A DNA stretch of 64,000 bases from Noviherbaspirillum aridicola (GCF_019656455.1 NZ_BPMK01000008.1:62001-126000), one strand, 5' to 3'; counted from the stretch's first letter, positions 20,087 through 29,221 are shown. The notes: generated by a model not told the origin, from the sequence alone. Numbers and translations are program-made.

Positions 20087-22018
20087 TCAATACGCAAGCG
20101 TATCTGGCGTAAAGCCTTCCAGCACGTCGGGCACGTCGAGATGGGTAGGAGGCAGTCCCGAGCGGCTGCGCCTGACCATCATCGAGACGGCGCTTTCGAA
20201 GTTGCGCGCGAAACGGCGGGTATCGAACAACGGCGCGCCGCGGCGCCTGCGCGTCAGCTCTTCGCGCAGACTGCGTCGATATGCTTCGTCCACGCCGATG
20301 CGGGCAGCTATGCGGACCATGTCGTCGCCGTCTTGTCCCACGAGCTCGTGCAGGTCCATCGCGCGGAGCAGACTTTCGCTTACCCGGGAGGCAAAATGCC
20401 TGCCGCGGGCCGTCACAACCGGTATGCCGGCCCACAGCATGTCGGACGTCGTCGTGTGCCCGTTGCATACCAACGCATCGAGCGCCGCGTCGGCAAGCTG
20501 CAGCCGGGCAAGGTGCTGCTCGGGTGCCGCGAAGGGCGCAAAAATCAGCCGCTCGGGCGCGATCCCGGCCGCCTGCGCCTGCTGTCCCAGATTGCGCTCG
20601 GCCGCCGCGCCCTGCGCGAGCAGCCACAGCACACTGCCGGGCACGGCCTGCAGCACTCTCATCCAGACCGAAAAACTGCCGCGATCAATTTTGTAGGACT
20701 GGTTGAACGCGCAGAACACCACTGCGTGTTCGGGCAGACCATGGGTCGTCCGCGATCCCGGCTTGCCAGCCAGCGCGCGCTTGTCGTCGTTGCACTGGTA
20801 GGTGTGCGGCAGCCTGCACAGCTTTTCGGTGTAGTACATCGCGCTGCTCTCGGGGGTTACGATGCGGTCGCCGACCAGGTAATCGATGAATTCCGTCCCC
20901 GTCGAGCCGGGAAACCCGAGGTAAGCCGCCTGCAGCGGCGCTGGACGGTAGGCCATGACGCCGAGGCGTCCCCAGCCGGTATGCCCCTTCAGGTCGAACA
21001 GTATGTCTAGTCCGTCGGCGGCGATCCGGGCGGCCGCGCCCGCGTCGTTGAGCGTCGTGATGTCGACATGGTGTTCCACCGAATCGAGGAAACGCCGCCG
21101 GTAGTGAGAGCCATCATTGGGACTGGAGTCGTAGGCGAAGATCTCGTAACGGGTCCGGTCGTGCGATTCCAGCAAGCCGGCCATCAGGTGCATCGTGGCG
21201 TGGTTGCAGAAGTCGGACGACAGATAGCCGATTCGGATGCGGCCCTCGTCCCCCGCCTGACGCACCGCGGTGTGCAGAGGTTGTGGCCGCGGCAACATGC
21301 GGTCAGCATAGGCGCGGGTCACTTCCAGGTTGAATGCCTCATCCGTGCACCACGTGATGTGGGTCAGTGGAAACTCGTGCGTACGGTCGAATTCCCCCCG
21401 TCCGTAGTACGCGCTGAGCTTGTTCTGCAGGGATTCGATCCAATCCCACTCGCAGGTGAAGCGGGCCGGCACCAGCGCGGCGCCAAGTGTCGCGGGCTCG
21501 CTCGTATTGCTGATGAAACGTTTGAAGACATCGCTTGCCTCTTCGTACAGTTCATTGCTCTGCAGGAGCAGGGCGGCATTGGCGAGGTAGGTCGGATTCT
21601 GGCTGAGGCCGATGAGCCGCCGTGCAAACAGCAAGCCATCGCGGGCGCGCTGCGCATTGAACAGGGTGGTCACAAGCGTGTTCAGAATCTCCTCGTTGCC
21701 GGGATCCTCCGCGATCGCGTAATGGAGGACGACCAGTGCCTCGTCGATGCGTCGCTCCGCCACGAGCAGGTGGCCGGCGACCAGCCAGTTGCGCGCTCCG
21801 CCGCCCACGGCGCCGGCACGACGGTACACGTCGATCGCCTCGCGGCCGCGGCCCGAAAATCGCAGCGCTTCCGCCTTCAGGGTAAGCAGGCCCGGATGAT
21901 TCGGCTGCTGAGCCAGCAGTGGGTCAATCTGTTCCAGAGCCGCCGTCGCCTGTCCATTCTGGATCAGGTGGAGCAGCGTTTCGGTCAGGTTTGCGGGAGA
22001 AGCGGCGGGAGTTGTCAT
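20087..22018 (-). CDS. TPR-containing GT41 glycosyltransferase (OGT/SPINDLY type)
   Basis: A 643-residue protein with N-terminal TPR-like helices (about residues 5-180) and a C-terminal GT41 catalytic region. Family landmarks visible are IGYLSSDFCNHATMHL, DLKGHTGWGR, YLGFPGSTGTEFIDYL, FCAFNQSYKIDRG with the conserved Lys, VLWLLAQG, and NGHTTTSDMLWAGIPVV followed by ASRVSESLL. GT41 enzymes transfer sugars, classically GlcNAc, to Ser/Thr of proteins, and bacterial members often modify flagellins or large adhesins. An in-frame ATG at 22081 is an alternative start; neither has a strong ribosome site. It lies just downstream of the giant Ser/Thr-rich repeat gene, its obvious candidate substrate. 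Confidence 0.85.
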   Translation of the reverse strand: MTTPAASPANLTETLLHLIQNGQATAALEQIDPLLAQQPNHPGLLTLKAEALRFSGRGREAIDVYRRAGAVGGGARNWLVAGHLLVAERRIDEALVVLHYAIAEDPGNEEILNTLVTTLFNAQRARDGLLFARRLIGLSQNPTYLANAALLLQSNELYEEASDVFKRFISNTSEPATLGAALVPARFTCEWDWIESLQNKLSAYYGRGEFDRTHEFPLTHITWCTDEAFNLEVTRAYADRMLPRPQPLHTAVRQAGDEGRIRIGYLSSDFCNHATMHLMAGLLESHDRTRYEIFAYDSSPNDGSHYRRRFLDSVEHHVDITTLNDAGAAARIAADGLDILFDLKGHTGWGRLGVMAYRPAPLQAAYLGFPGSTGTEFIDYLVGDRIVTPESSAMYYTEKLCRLPHTYQCNDDKRALAGKPGSRTTHGLPEHAVVFCAFNQSYKIDRGSFSVWMRVLQAVPGSVLWLLAQGAAAERNLGQQAQAAGIAPERLIFAPFAAPEQHLARLQLADAALDALVCNGHTTTSDMLWAGIPVVTARGRHFASRVSESLLRAMDLHELVGQDGDDMVRIAARIGVDEAYRRSLREELTRRRRGAPLFDTRRFARNFESAVSMMVRRSRSGLPPTHLDVPDVLEGFTPDTLAY

Positions 22019-22188
22019 GATAACGGTGGCGGATTTAGCCACGATTGTGCCCGCTGGCACGGGTACACATCCGGCGCCCATCCCTGTCTTCGCATTTCAA
22101 CAACGCCGCCTGTGGCCCGCGCCGCACGGGCGTGGAAAAGCTAGATCATAGCGAAGGCGCCTTCCTCACGCCATCGTCGGGCACGGCG

Positions 22189-22211
22189 GGCCGGCCGCTC
22201 AGCGGCCGGCC
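22189..22211. terminator. GC-rich perfect inverted repeat after the octad-repeat gene
   Basis: Two perfect 11-bp arms (GGCCGGCCGCT / AGCGGCCGGCC) flank a single base, 23 nt beyond the stop codon of the repeat-protein gene. No T-run follows on either strand, so it is not a standard intrinsic terminator. It could stabilise the mRNA end or attenuate read-through into the GT41 gene. Confidence 0.45.
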
Positions 22212-22233
22212 GGTACCTGAAGCGATCACTCGG

Positions 22234-25200
22234 TCAGATCTGCAGATATACGATCTGAGTGCTCGAGAGCGCCGCCACCTGAGTGTTGGTCAGTGCGCCA
22301 ATCTGAACGTAGGTCAGCGCGGCGACCTGGCTCGTCGTGAGCGCGGCGACCTGATCCGTGGTCAGTGCGGCGATCTGCGTCGTCCGAAGAGCCGCCGTGT
22401 CGATGGTAGAGAACGCGCTGATCTGCTCGGTGGTCATGGCCGCCAGGTCGATCGTTTCGATCGCCGCCACCTGGATAGTACTCAGGGCATCGATCTGGGT
22501 GGTGGACAGTGAAGCAATCTGCGTGGTGGTCAACGCCGCCACCTGTGCGGTGCTGAGCGTTGCAATGCCGGTCGTCGAGAGTTCGCCGATCTGCGTCGTC
22601 GTCAGCGCGGCGATCTGCGTCGCAGACAGGCCGCCGAGCTGAGTTGTCGTCAGTGCCGCCACTTGTGCGGTAGAAAGGGCGGCGATCTGGGTGCTCGCGA
22701 GCGCGGCGATCTGGGTTGACTTGAGTGCGGCAATACTATCAGTCGACAGAGCGCTGATCTGATCCGAGCTCATGCCTGCCAGGTCCCCAGCCTCCAGCGC
22801 GGTCGCCTGGGTGGTCGACAGCGCGCCGACCTGTTCCGTGGTCAGCGAGGCGACCTGCGGCTTGGTGAGCGCGGCGATCTGAGCGGCCGACAGGCCGCCG
22901 ATCTGAACGGTCGACAGCGCCGCAATCGCGTTGGTCGTCAACGAGCCCACCTGAGCGGTGGACAGTGCGCCGATCTGGCCGGTGGAGAGTTCGGCCACCT
23001 GGGACGTGGACAGTGCGGCCAGCTGCGTGGTCTTCAGCGCGGCAATACCAGTGGTGGTCAGCGCGCCAATCTGGCTTGTGGTCAGCGCACCGATCTGGTT
23101 GGTCGACAGCGCGCTGACCTGCGTCGTCTTCAGCGCAGCGATCTGGTCGGTCGACAGGGAGGCGATCTGGTCCGTCGACATCGCGCCGAGCTGTGCGGCC
23201 TTCAGCGCACCGACGCCGTCAGTCGTGAGCGCGCCGATCTGCTCGGTGCTCATGGCCGCCAGATCGGCGGTTTCGATCGCGCTGACCTGGGTCGTCGACA
23301 GTGCGCCGATCTGGGTGGTTGTCAATGCCGCCACGGCACTGGTGCTCAGTGCCGCCACCTGTGTTGTCGACAGCGCGCCGATCTGGCTGGTGGACAGCTC
23401 GGCCACCTGGACCGTGGAGAGTGCGCCTACCTGAGTGGTCTTCAGGGCGGCAATGTCGGCCGTGGACAGCGAACCGATCTGGGTCGTGGTCAGCGCACCG
23501 ATCTGTGCCGTCGACAGTGCGGCGACTTGCGTCGTGCTTAGTGCGGCGATCTGATCGGTGGACAGGGATGCGATCTGGTCGGTAGACATCGCGGCAAGCT
23601 GGCTTGTCTTCAGTGCGGCCACGCCCGAGGTCGTCAGCGCGCCGATCTGCTCGGTGCTCATGGCGGCCAGATCGGCGTTCTCGATCGCGCTGATCTGCAC
23701 CGTTGAAAGCGCGCCGACCTGGTCCGTGGTCAGCGAAGCGATCTGGGCAGTCGACAGGGCGGCGACCTGGGTGGCCTTCAGGGCGGCGATCTGATCGGTC
23801 GACAAGGAGGCGATCTGGTCGGTCAACATCGCGGCGATCTGGGTCGTCTTCAGAGCTCCGACGGCTGCGGTCGTCAGCGCGCCGATCTGCTCGGTGCTCA
23901 TGGCGGCCAGGTCGGCGGTTTCGATTGCGCCGACCTGGTTCGTGGTCAGCGCGCCGACCTGCGCGGTCGTCAGCGCGGCGATTTGCGCAGTACTCAGCGC
24001 AGCTACCTGGACCGTTTTCAGTGCAGCGACATCCGTTGTCGTCAGCGCGCCGATCTGCTCGGTCGACAGCGCGGCGAGTTGTGTGGTGGACAGCGCACCA
24101 ACCTGGGCGGTTGTGAGTGCCTCGACTTGCTCCGTAGAGAGGGCGGCGATATGGACGGAAGTCATTGCGCCGATTTGTTGCACGCTCATTACGCCAATCT
24201 GTGCGGTCGACAGCGCGGCGATCTGTTCCGAACTCATACCGGCGACGTCCGTCACTTCCAGAGCTGCGGCCTGGGCGGTCGACAGCGCGCCGACCTGTTC
24301 CGTGGTCAGCGAGGCGACCTGCGGCTTGGTGAGCGCGGCGATCTGAGCAGCCGACAGACCGCCGATCTGAACGGTCGACAGCGCCGCAATCGCATTGGTC
24401 GTCAGCGAGCCGACCTGGGCGCCGGACAGTGCGCTGATCTGGCCCGTGGATAGTTCGGCCACCTGGGACGTGGACAGTGCGGCCAGCTGCGTGGTCTTCA
24501 GCGCGGCAATGCCAGTGGTGGTCAGCGCGCCAATCTGGCTTGTGGTCAGCGCACCGATCTGGCTGGTCGACAGCGCGCTGACCTGCGTGGACTTCAGCGC
24601 AGCAATCTGGTCGGTCGACAGGGCGGCGATCTGGTCCGTCGACATCGCGGTCAGCTGGGTACTCTTCAGCGCAGCCACGCCGTCAGTCGTGAGCGCGCCG
24701 ATCTGCTCGGTGCTCATGGCCGCCAGATCGGCGGTTTCGATCGCGCTGACCTGGGTCGTCGACAGTGCGCCGATCTGGGTGGTTGTCAGTGCCGCCACGG
24801 CACTGGTGCTCAGTGCCGCCACCTGTGTTGTCGACAGCGCGCCGATCTGGCTAGTGGACAGCTCCGCCACCTGGACCGTGGAGAGTGCGCCTACCTGAGT
24901 GGTCTTCAGGGCGGCAATGTCGGCCGTGGACAGCGAACCGATCTGGGTCGTGGTCAGCGCACCGATCTGTGCGGTCGACAGCGCGGCGACCTGCGACGTC
25001 TTCAGCGCGGCAATCTGATCGGTGGACAGGGATGCGATCTGGTCGGTAGACATCGCGGCAAGCTGAGTGGCCTTCAGTGCGGCCACGCCGTCCGTCGTGA
25101 GCGCGCCGATCTGCTCGGTGCTCATGGCGGCCAGATCGGCGTTCTCGATCGCGCCAACCTGGGCGGTCGACAGTGCGCCAACCTGGGTCGTGGTCAGTGA

Positions 25201-28002
25201 GGCGACCTGACCCGTGGTCAGGGCTGCGACCTGCGACGTCTTCAGCGCGGCAATCTGCGAGGTGGTCAATGCCGCGATCTGGTCGCTCGACATTGCGGTC
25301 AGCTGAGTGGTCTTCAGCGCGGCCACGCCGGAGGTCGTCAGCGCGCCGATCTGCTCGGTGCTCATGGCGGCCAGGTCGGCCGTCTCGATCGCGCCGACCT
25401 GAATGGTTGACAGCGCACCTACCTGTGTTGTCGTGAGTGCCGCCACCGAGCTGGCCGTCAGCGCCGCCATCTGTGTCGCCGACAGCGCCCCAATCTGCGC
25501 CGTGGAGAGCTGCGTGATCTGTTCGGTGGACAGCGCAGCAATCTGCGCGGTTTTCAGCGCAGCGATATCGGCCGTAGACAACGAGGCGATCTGGCTCGTG
25601 GTCAGCGCCCCGATCTGGGTGCTGGACAGTGCGGCTATCTGTGTCGTCTTCAGCGCAGCGATCTGGTCGGTCGAGAGGGACGCGATCTGGTCGGTCGACA
25701 TCGCGGCAAGTTGGGTGGTCTTCAGTGCAGCCACGCCGTCGGTCGTCAGCGCGCCGATCTGTTCGGTACTCATGGCTGCCAGATCTGCAGTCTCAATCGC
25801 GCTGACCTGGACCGTCGACAGGGCGCCGACTTGGGTGGTGGTCAACGCAGCAACCTGCGCGGTGGATAGCGCAGCGAGCTGGGGTGCCTTCAGCGCGGCG
25901 ATCTGCGCTGTCGAGAGGGCCGCGATCTGGTCGGTAGACATCGCTGCGATCTGTGTGGTCTTTAGCGCACCGACACCGGCAGCCGTCAACGCCGCGATCT
26001 GCTCGGTGCTCATGGCGGCCAGGTCCGCGGTTTCGATAGCGCCGACCTGATTCGTGGTCAGCGCGCCGACCTGCGCGGTCGACAGCGCGGCAATTTGCGC
26101 AGTGCTCAGCGCAGCCACCTGGATCGTTTTCAGTGCAGCAACATCCGTTGTCGTCATCGCACCGATCTGCTCGGTGGACAGAGCGGCGAGTTGTGTGGTC
26201 GTCAGCGCACCGACCTGTGCGGTCGTCAACGCCTCAACCTGCTCAGTCGTCAAGGCGGCGATGTGGATGGAGGTCATCGCGCCTATCTGTTGCAGGCTCA
26301 TCACGCCGATCTGCGCGGTGGTGAGGGAGGCGACCTGCACAGAACTCATGCCGGCCAAATCGGTGACCTCCAGCGCAGCAGCCTGCCTCGTCGATAGCGA
26401 ACTGATTTGTTCTGTCGTCAGCGATGCGACCTGCGAGGTGGTTAGCGAAGCGATCTGGAATGCCGACAACTGGCCGACCTGGGCCGTCGACAGCGTCGCC
26501 ACGCCGCTGGTGCTCATCGCAGCAATCTGCAGCGTCGACAGCGCGCCGATCTGCGAGGTCGACAGGGCCGCGATTGCTTCCGTTCCCAGCGCAGCTACCT
26601 GGGCGGTTTTCAGGGCCGCGATGCTTGAGGTGGACAATGCGCTGATCTGGTCAGTCGACAGCGAGCCAATCTGCTCGGTCGACAGCGCGCCGACCTGCGA
26701 GGTCTTCAGTGCGGCGATTTGAGCGGTGGACAGCGCGGCGACCTGGTCGGTCGACATGGCGGCGATCTGGGTCGTCTTCAGTGCCGCCACGCCGGCGGTC
26801 GTGAGCGCGCCGATCTGCTCGGAGCTCATGGCCGCAAGGTCTGCAGTTTCGATGGCGCTTACCTGCATGGTCGACAATGCACCAATCTGTGTTGTCGTCA
26901 GAGCCGCCGCCGCGCTGGTGCTGAGCGCAGCCACCTGGGCCGTCGACAATGCGCCTACCTGCCGGGTGGAGAGCTCACTGACCTGCAATGTGGACAGCGC
27001 GGCCACCTGCGTCGTCTTCAGCGCGGCGATGCCAGTGGCGGACAGGGCGCCGATCTGGGTCGTAGAGAGTGCGCCGATCTGCACGGTCGTCAGGGCGCCA
27101 ATTTGCGTCGTCTTCAGCGCCGCGATCTGGTCGGTGGAGAGTGCTGCGATCTGATCGGTCGAGAGTGCGGCTAACTGGCTGGTCTTGAGAGCGCTCACGC
27201 CCGCGGTCGTCAACGCCGCGATCTGCTCGGTACTCATGGCCTGCAGATCGACGTTCTCGATGGCACCGACCTGCGTTGTGGACAGGGCGCCAATCTGTAC
27301 GGTCGATAAGGCAGCAACGGCAGTCGTGGTCAATGCCGCCACCTGCGTTGTTTTCAGCGCTGCGATGCCGGCGGTCGATAATGTGCCGATCTGTTCGGTA
27401 GTGAGTGCCCCGATCTGCATAGTCGACAGCGCGCTGACCTGCGTCGTCCTGAGAGCGGCGAACTGATCCGTGGACAACGAAGCGATCTGCGCCGTGGAAA
27501 GGGCGGCGATTTGGGTCGTCTTCAGAGCCGCGACGGCGGCGGTTGTCAGGGCGCCGATCTGCTCGGTGCTCATCGACGCCAGCTGCGCACCGGTGAGTGC
27601 AGCTACCTGGCCGGACGACAACGCGGCGATCTGCGTCGTAGTCAAACCGTTCTGTACCTGATTAACCGAGAGCATGCCCAGCTGGGTATAGGTGAGTGAC
27701 GCCACTTGCTCCGTGGACAGGCTTTGCAGCTGAGCGGAGCCAAGCGCCGAGATCTGGGTGGTTTTCAGGGCAGCGACATCGACCGTCGAGAACGCCGCGA
27801 TCTGTTCGCTGGAGAGAATGGCAAGTGCGGCTGAACTGAGGCTGACCTTATCAACCGTTTCCATCGCCGCGATCTGCGTCGTCGTAAGCGCGGCGACCTG
27901 AGCCGTGCTTAGTGCTGCAGCATCGGACGTTGACAACGCACGGATCTGCGTCGTCGACAACGCTGCGATCTGGTCGGGCGAAAACATGCGGATGATGGTC
28001 AT
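22234..28002 (-). CDS. Giant octapeptide-repeat protein (1922 aa)
   Basis: About 240 consecutive octads of consensus [I/V]-x-A-L-[S/T/K]-T-x-Q occupy almost the whole protein. The only non-repeat ends are the first dozen residues (MTIIRMFSPDQ) and the last few (IVYLQI). Variant octads (IETADLAAM, AALKTTQ, TTDGVAAL) recur in fixed order, giving higher-order repeats. Each octad offers two or three Ser/Thr. There is no signal peptide, transmembrane helix, RTX motif or anchor, so the export route is unclear. The ATG has AGGA 6 nt upstream. Similar Thr-Gln-rich repeat proteins in other proteobacteria carry vague names such as adhesin or heme utilisation protein; I do not assign a function. Two glycosyltransferase genes follow downstream. 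A fibre, adhesin or solenoid role is inference. Confidence 0.85.
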   Translation of the reverse strand: MTIIRMFSPDQIAALSTTQIRALSTSDAAALSTAQVAALTTTQIAAMETVDKVSLSSAALAILSSEQIAAFSTVDVAALKTTQISALGSAQLQSLSTEQVASLTYTQLGMLSVNQVQNGLTTTQIAALSSGQVAALTGAQLASMSTEQIGALTTAAVAALKTTQIAALSTAQIASLSTDQFAALRTTQVSALSTMQIGALTTEQIGTLSTAGIAALKTTQVAALTTTAVAALSTVQIGALSTTQVGAIENVDLQAMSTEQIAALTTAGVSALKTSQLAALSTDQIAALSTDQIAALKTTQIGALTTVQIGALSTTQIGALSATGIAALKTTQVAALSTLQVSELSTRQVGALSTAQVAALSTSAAAALTTTQIGALSTMQVSAIETADLAAMSSEQIGALTTAGVAALKTTQIAAMSTDQVAALSTAQIAALKTSQVGALSTEQIGSLSTDQISALSTSSIAALKTAQVAALGTEAIAALSTSQIGALSTLQIAAMSTSGVATLSTAQVGQLSAFQIASLTTSQVASLTTEQISSLSTRQAAALEVTDLAGMSSVQVASLTTAQIGVMSLQQIGAMTSIHIAALTTEQVEALTTAQVGALTTTQLAALSTEQIGAMTTTDVAALKTIQVAALSTAQIAALSTAQVGALTTNQVGAIETADLAAMSTEQIAALTAAGVGALKTTQIAAMSTDQIAALSTAQIAALKAPQLAALSTAQVAALTTTQVGALSTVQVSAIETADLAAMSTEQIGALTTDGVAALKTTQLAAMSTDQIASLSTDQIAALKTTQIAALSSTQIGALTTSQIASLSTADIAALKTAQIAALSTEQITQLSTAQIGALSATQMAALTASSVAALTTTQVGALSTIQVGAIETADLAAMSTEQIGALTTSGVAALKTTQLTAMSSDQIAALTTSQIAALKTSQVAALTTGQVASLTTTQVGALSTAQVGAIENADLAAMSTEQIGALTTDGVAALKATQLAAMSTDQIASLSTDQIAALKTSQVAALSTAQIGALTTTQIGSLSTADIAALKTTQVGALSTVQVAELSTSQIGALSTTQVAALSTSAVAALTTTQIGALSTTQVSAIETADLAAMSTEQIGALTTDGVAALKSTQLTAMSTDQIAALSTDQIAALKSTQVSALSTSQIGALTTSQIGALTTTGIAALKTTQLAALSTSQVAELSTGQISALSGAQVGSLTTNAIAALSTVQIGGLSAAQIAALTKPQVASLTTEQVGALSTAQAAALEVTDVAGMSSEQIAALSTAQIGVMSVQQIGAMTSVHIAALSTEQVEALTTAQVGALSTTQLAALSTEQIGALTTTDVAALKTVQVAALSTAQIAALTTAQVGALTTNQVGAIETADLAAMSTEQIGALTTAAVGALKTTQIAAMLTDQIASLSTDQIAALKATQVAALSTAQIASLTTDQVGALSTVQISAIENADLAAMSTEQIGALTTSGVAALKTSQLAAMSTDQIASLSTDQIAALSTTQVAALSTAQIGALTTTQIGSLSTADIAALKTTQVGALSTVQVAELSTSQIGALSTTQVAALSTSAVAALTTTQIGALSTTQVSAIETADLAAMSTEQIGALTTDGVGALKAAQLGAMSTDQIASLSTDQIAALKTTQVSALSTNQIGALTTSQIGALTTTGIAALKTTQLAALSTSQVAELSTGQIGALSTAQVGSLTTNAIAALSTVQIGGLSAAQIAALTKPQVASLTTEQVGALSTTQATALEAGDLAGMSSDQISALSTDSIAALKSTQIAALASTQIAALSTAQVAALTTTQLGGLSATQIAALTTTQIGELSTTGIATLSTAQVAALTTTQIASLSTTQIDALSTIQVAAIETIDLAAMTTEQISAFSTIDTAALRTTQIAALTTDQVAALTTSQVAALTYVQIGALTNTQVAALSSTQIVYLQI
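22435..27237 (-). repeat. 24-bp tandem repeat field with 1464-bp super-period
   Basis: Eleven copies of a marker octad (encoding DLAAM or a close variant) lie at plus-strand positions 22435, 23251, 23659, 23899, 24715, 25123, 25363, 25771, 26011, 26827 and 27235. The spacings are 816, 408, 240, 816, 408, 240, 408, 240, 816 and 408 nt, all exact multiples of 24. Markers 22435, 23899, 25363 and 26827 are exactly 1464 nt (61 octads) apart. The block from 22861 resembles that from 24325 with about 16 differences in about 280 nt by eye, implying recent segmental duplication. Confidence 0.95.
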
Positions 28003-28416
28003 ATTCAGTCCTGTTCTGCGGCATCAATGACGACCACCGCGTCGGTTAGCTGGAGTGCGCAAAAACAAAAGCGAGGTTGCGCTTAATCAATACCGCTAAC
28101 GACGAGTTTCGAAAGAACTTGAGGGATGACCAAGGAATTTACTCAGGAATGTTATTTTGCAAACACTCTACTTTGCGTCCGGGTCATTGCAGGATTGACG
28201 GCTGTACCGACCGGAAGGGCGGTGCGAAAGGCAGGTTAAAACCATGTCAAGCCGCGATCGATGATGCGAGCGCACACCCGGCTTCTCGGGCAGGTCCACG
28301 TACGCCAACGCGTGTCGGGATATTTCAAGGACAGCTGTAACCGGCGTCACTTCCGGTATAAATAAACAGAAAAGGCCGCGAGTTGACATCATCGTCAAGC
28401 CGTGGCCTTTAAAGTT
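28003..28416. other. Upstream region of the repeat-protein gene
   Basis: About 410 bp between the repeat-protein start and the tRNA-Ala 3' end. It holds the tRNA terminator at its right end and must hold the promoter of the repeat gene. It is locally AT-richer than the flanks (28070-28170). No clear sigma-70 pair was found. Short open frames here show no family features, and one of them is partly antisense to or derived from the tRNA. Confidence 0.4.
28371..28410 (-). terminator. Terminator of the tRNA-Ala gene
   Basis: On the minus strand, outer arms AAAGGCC / GGCCTTT enclose an inner TTGAC / GTCAA stem and are followed by TTTTCTG. It begins 7 nt beyond the CCA end of tRNA-Ala and fits a Rho-independent terminator with an interrupted stem. 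Confidence 0.6.
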
Positions 28417-28492
<76 letters not shown>

Positions 28493-28502
28493 ATGGGGGA
28501 GG

Positions 28503-28531
28503 ATTGTATTGTCTGTCCGGTGCCGATGCAA
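28503..28531 (-). promoter_or_regulatory. Sigma-70 promoter of tRNA-Ala
   Basis: On the minus strand TTGCAT and TACAAT are separated by 17 nt. The -10 ends 10 nt before the mature tRNA 5' end, leaving a very short leader for RNase P to remove. Confidence 0.7.
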
Positions 28532-28598
28532 GTAGTCAACGGGCAAGCCGGGGCGGCGCAGGCGGGACTTCAAAAAAGTGACGCAAGTACCTGATCTG

Positions 28599-28628
28599 TT
28601 GACGGAAATTCCCTGAGGCCACTATAGT
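28599..28628 (+). promoter_or_regulatory. Sigma-70 promoter of zapB-zapA
   Basis: TTGACG and TATAGT are separated by 18 nt. The -10 ends only 6 nt before the zapB ATG, so the expected transcription start coincides with the first codon. The transcript could therefore be leaderless. Confidence 0.65.
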
Positions 28629-28634
28629 GGCGGG

Positions 28635-28853
28635 ATGATTTCCGAATTTCATCAACTTGCCGACAAAGTCACGCGGCTGGCCGGCCTGGCCGACGAGCTG
28701 CGCCGCGAGAACGCCGAGCTGCGCCTGAACGTGGCCTCGCTCAGGGCGGAGAACGCCGAACTCGCGCAGCGCATCGACGAAGCCTACCGGCGGGTGAGCG
28801 CGCTGCTTGCCCAGATACCGGCCGACAGCGGCGAGAAGGAAGAGACAGCATGA
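28635..28853 (+). CDS. zapB: ZapB-like coiled-coil cell division protein
   Basis: A 72-residue, almost entirely coiled-coil protein with heptad-like Leu spacing (LADKVTRLAGLADELRREN). It resembles ZapB, which binds ZapA and bridges the Z-ring to the chromosome terminus at midcell. The stop overlaps the start of zapA by 4 nt (ATGA), the usual pairing. Sequence similarity among small coiled coils is weak, so the name rests mainly on length, coil and neighbour. The ATG directly follows a strong -10 element. Confidence 0.72.
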   Translation: MISEFHQLADKVTRLAGLADELRRENAELRLNVASLRAENAELAQRIDEAYRRVSALLAQIPADSGEKEETA

Positions 28854-29161
28854 TCCAGCTCGATGTCACCATCATGGGCCAGCCCTACCGCCTGGCCTGC
28901 CGGGAAGGCGAGGAAGGCACGCTGCAGCAGGCGGTGGCTTATCTCGACAACAAGATGTGCGCGATCCGGGATGCCGGCAAGATCAAGGGCACGGATCGCA
29001 TCGCGGTCATGGCGGCGCTCGGCATCGCCGCCGAACTCCTGGAAACCAGGTCATCGGAAGGGCCCTTCTCGGGCATGGCGGTGGCGGAGGTCAAGCAGCA
29101 GATCGACGCGATGAACCGCATTCTCGACGCCGCGCTTGCTCCTCAGGAAAAACTCTTCTGA
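28850..29161 (+). CDS. zapA: Cell division protein ZapA
   Basis: A 103-residue FtsZ-associated protein that crosslinks FtsZ protofilaments and stabilises the Z-ring. The N-terminal beta domain (LDVTIMGQPYRLACREGEE) is followed by the ZapA helical region (LQQAVAYLDNKM, IAVMAALGIAAELL) and a C-terminal coiled-coil helix (VKQQIDAMNRILDAAL). It overlaps zapB by 4 nt and is followed by 6S RNA, the same zapA-ssrS order known in other proteobacteria. Confidence 0.93.
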   Translation: MIQLDVTIMGQPYRLACREGEEGTLQQAVAYLDNKMCAIRDAGKIKGTDRIAVMAALGIAAELLETRSSEGPFSGMAVAEVKQQIDAMNRILDAALAPQEKLF

Positions 29162-29210
29162 GGCAGGATTTTTTTTCCGCATGGCCCTTCATTTCGGCGA
29201 GGGCTTCGAG

Positions 29211-29216
29211 TACACT
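29211..29216 (+). promoter_or_regulatory. -10 element of 6S RNA
   Basis: TACACT lies 6 nt before the presumed 6S RNA 5' end. The sequence 17 nt upstream (TTCATT, 29188-29193) is only a weak -35. The site sits about 50 nt after the zapA stop codon, so the RNA can be made separately from zapA. Confidence 0.5.
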
Positions 29217-29221
29217 AAAGC

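Noticed and set aside
22358-27699. Many plus-strand open frames opposite the octad gene, with repeated Val/Ser/Ala-rich products
   Set aside because: They are reverse-strand reflections of a stop-free 24-bp repeat. They are fragmented, lack ribosome sites and resemble no family, while the minus strand gives one continuous 1922-codon frame with AGGA before its ATG.
22234-28002. Regular short repeats suggesting a CRISPR array
   Set aside because: The repeat is 24 bp, contiguous, coding and degenerate, with no spacers of constant length and no cas genes.
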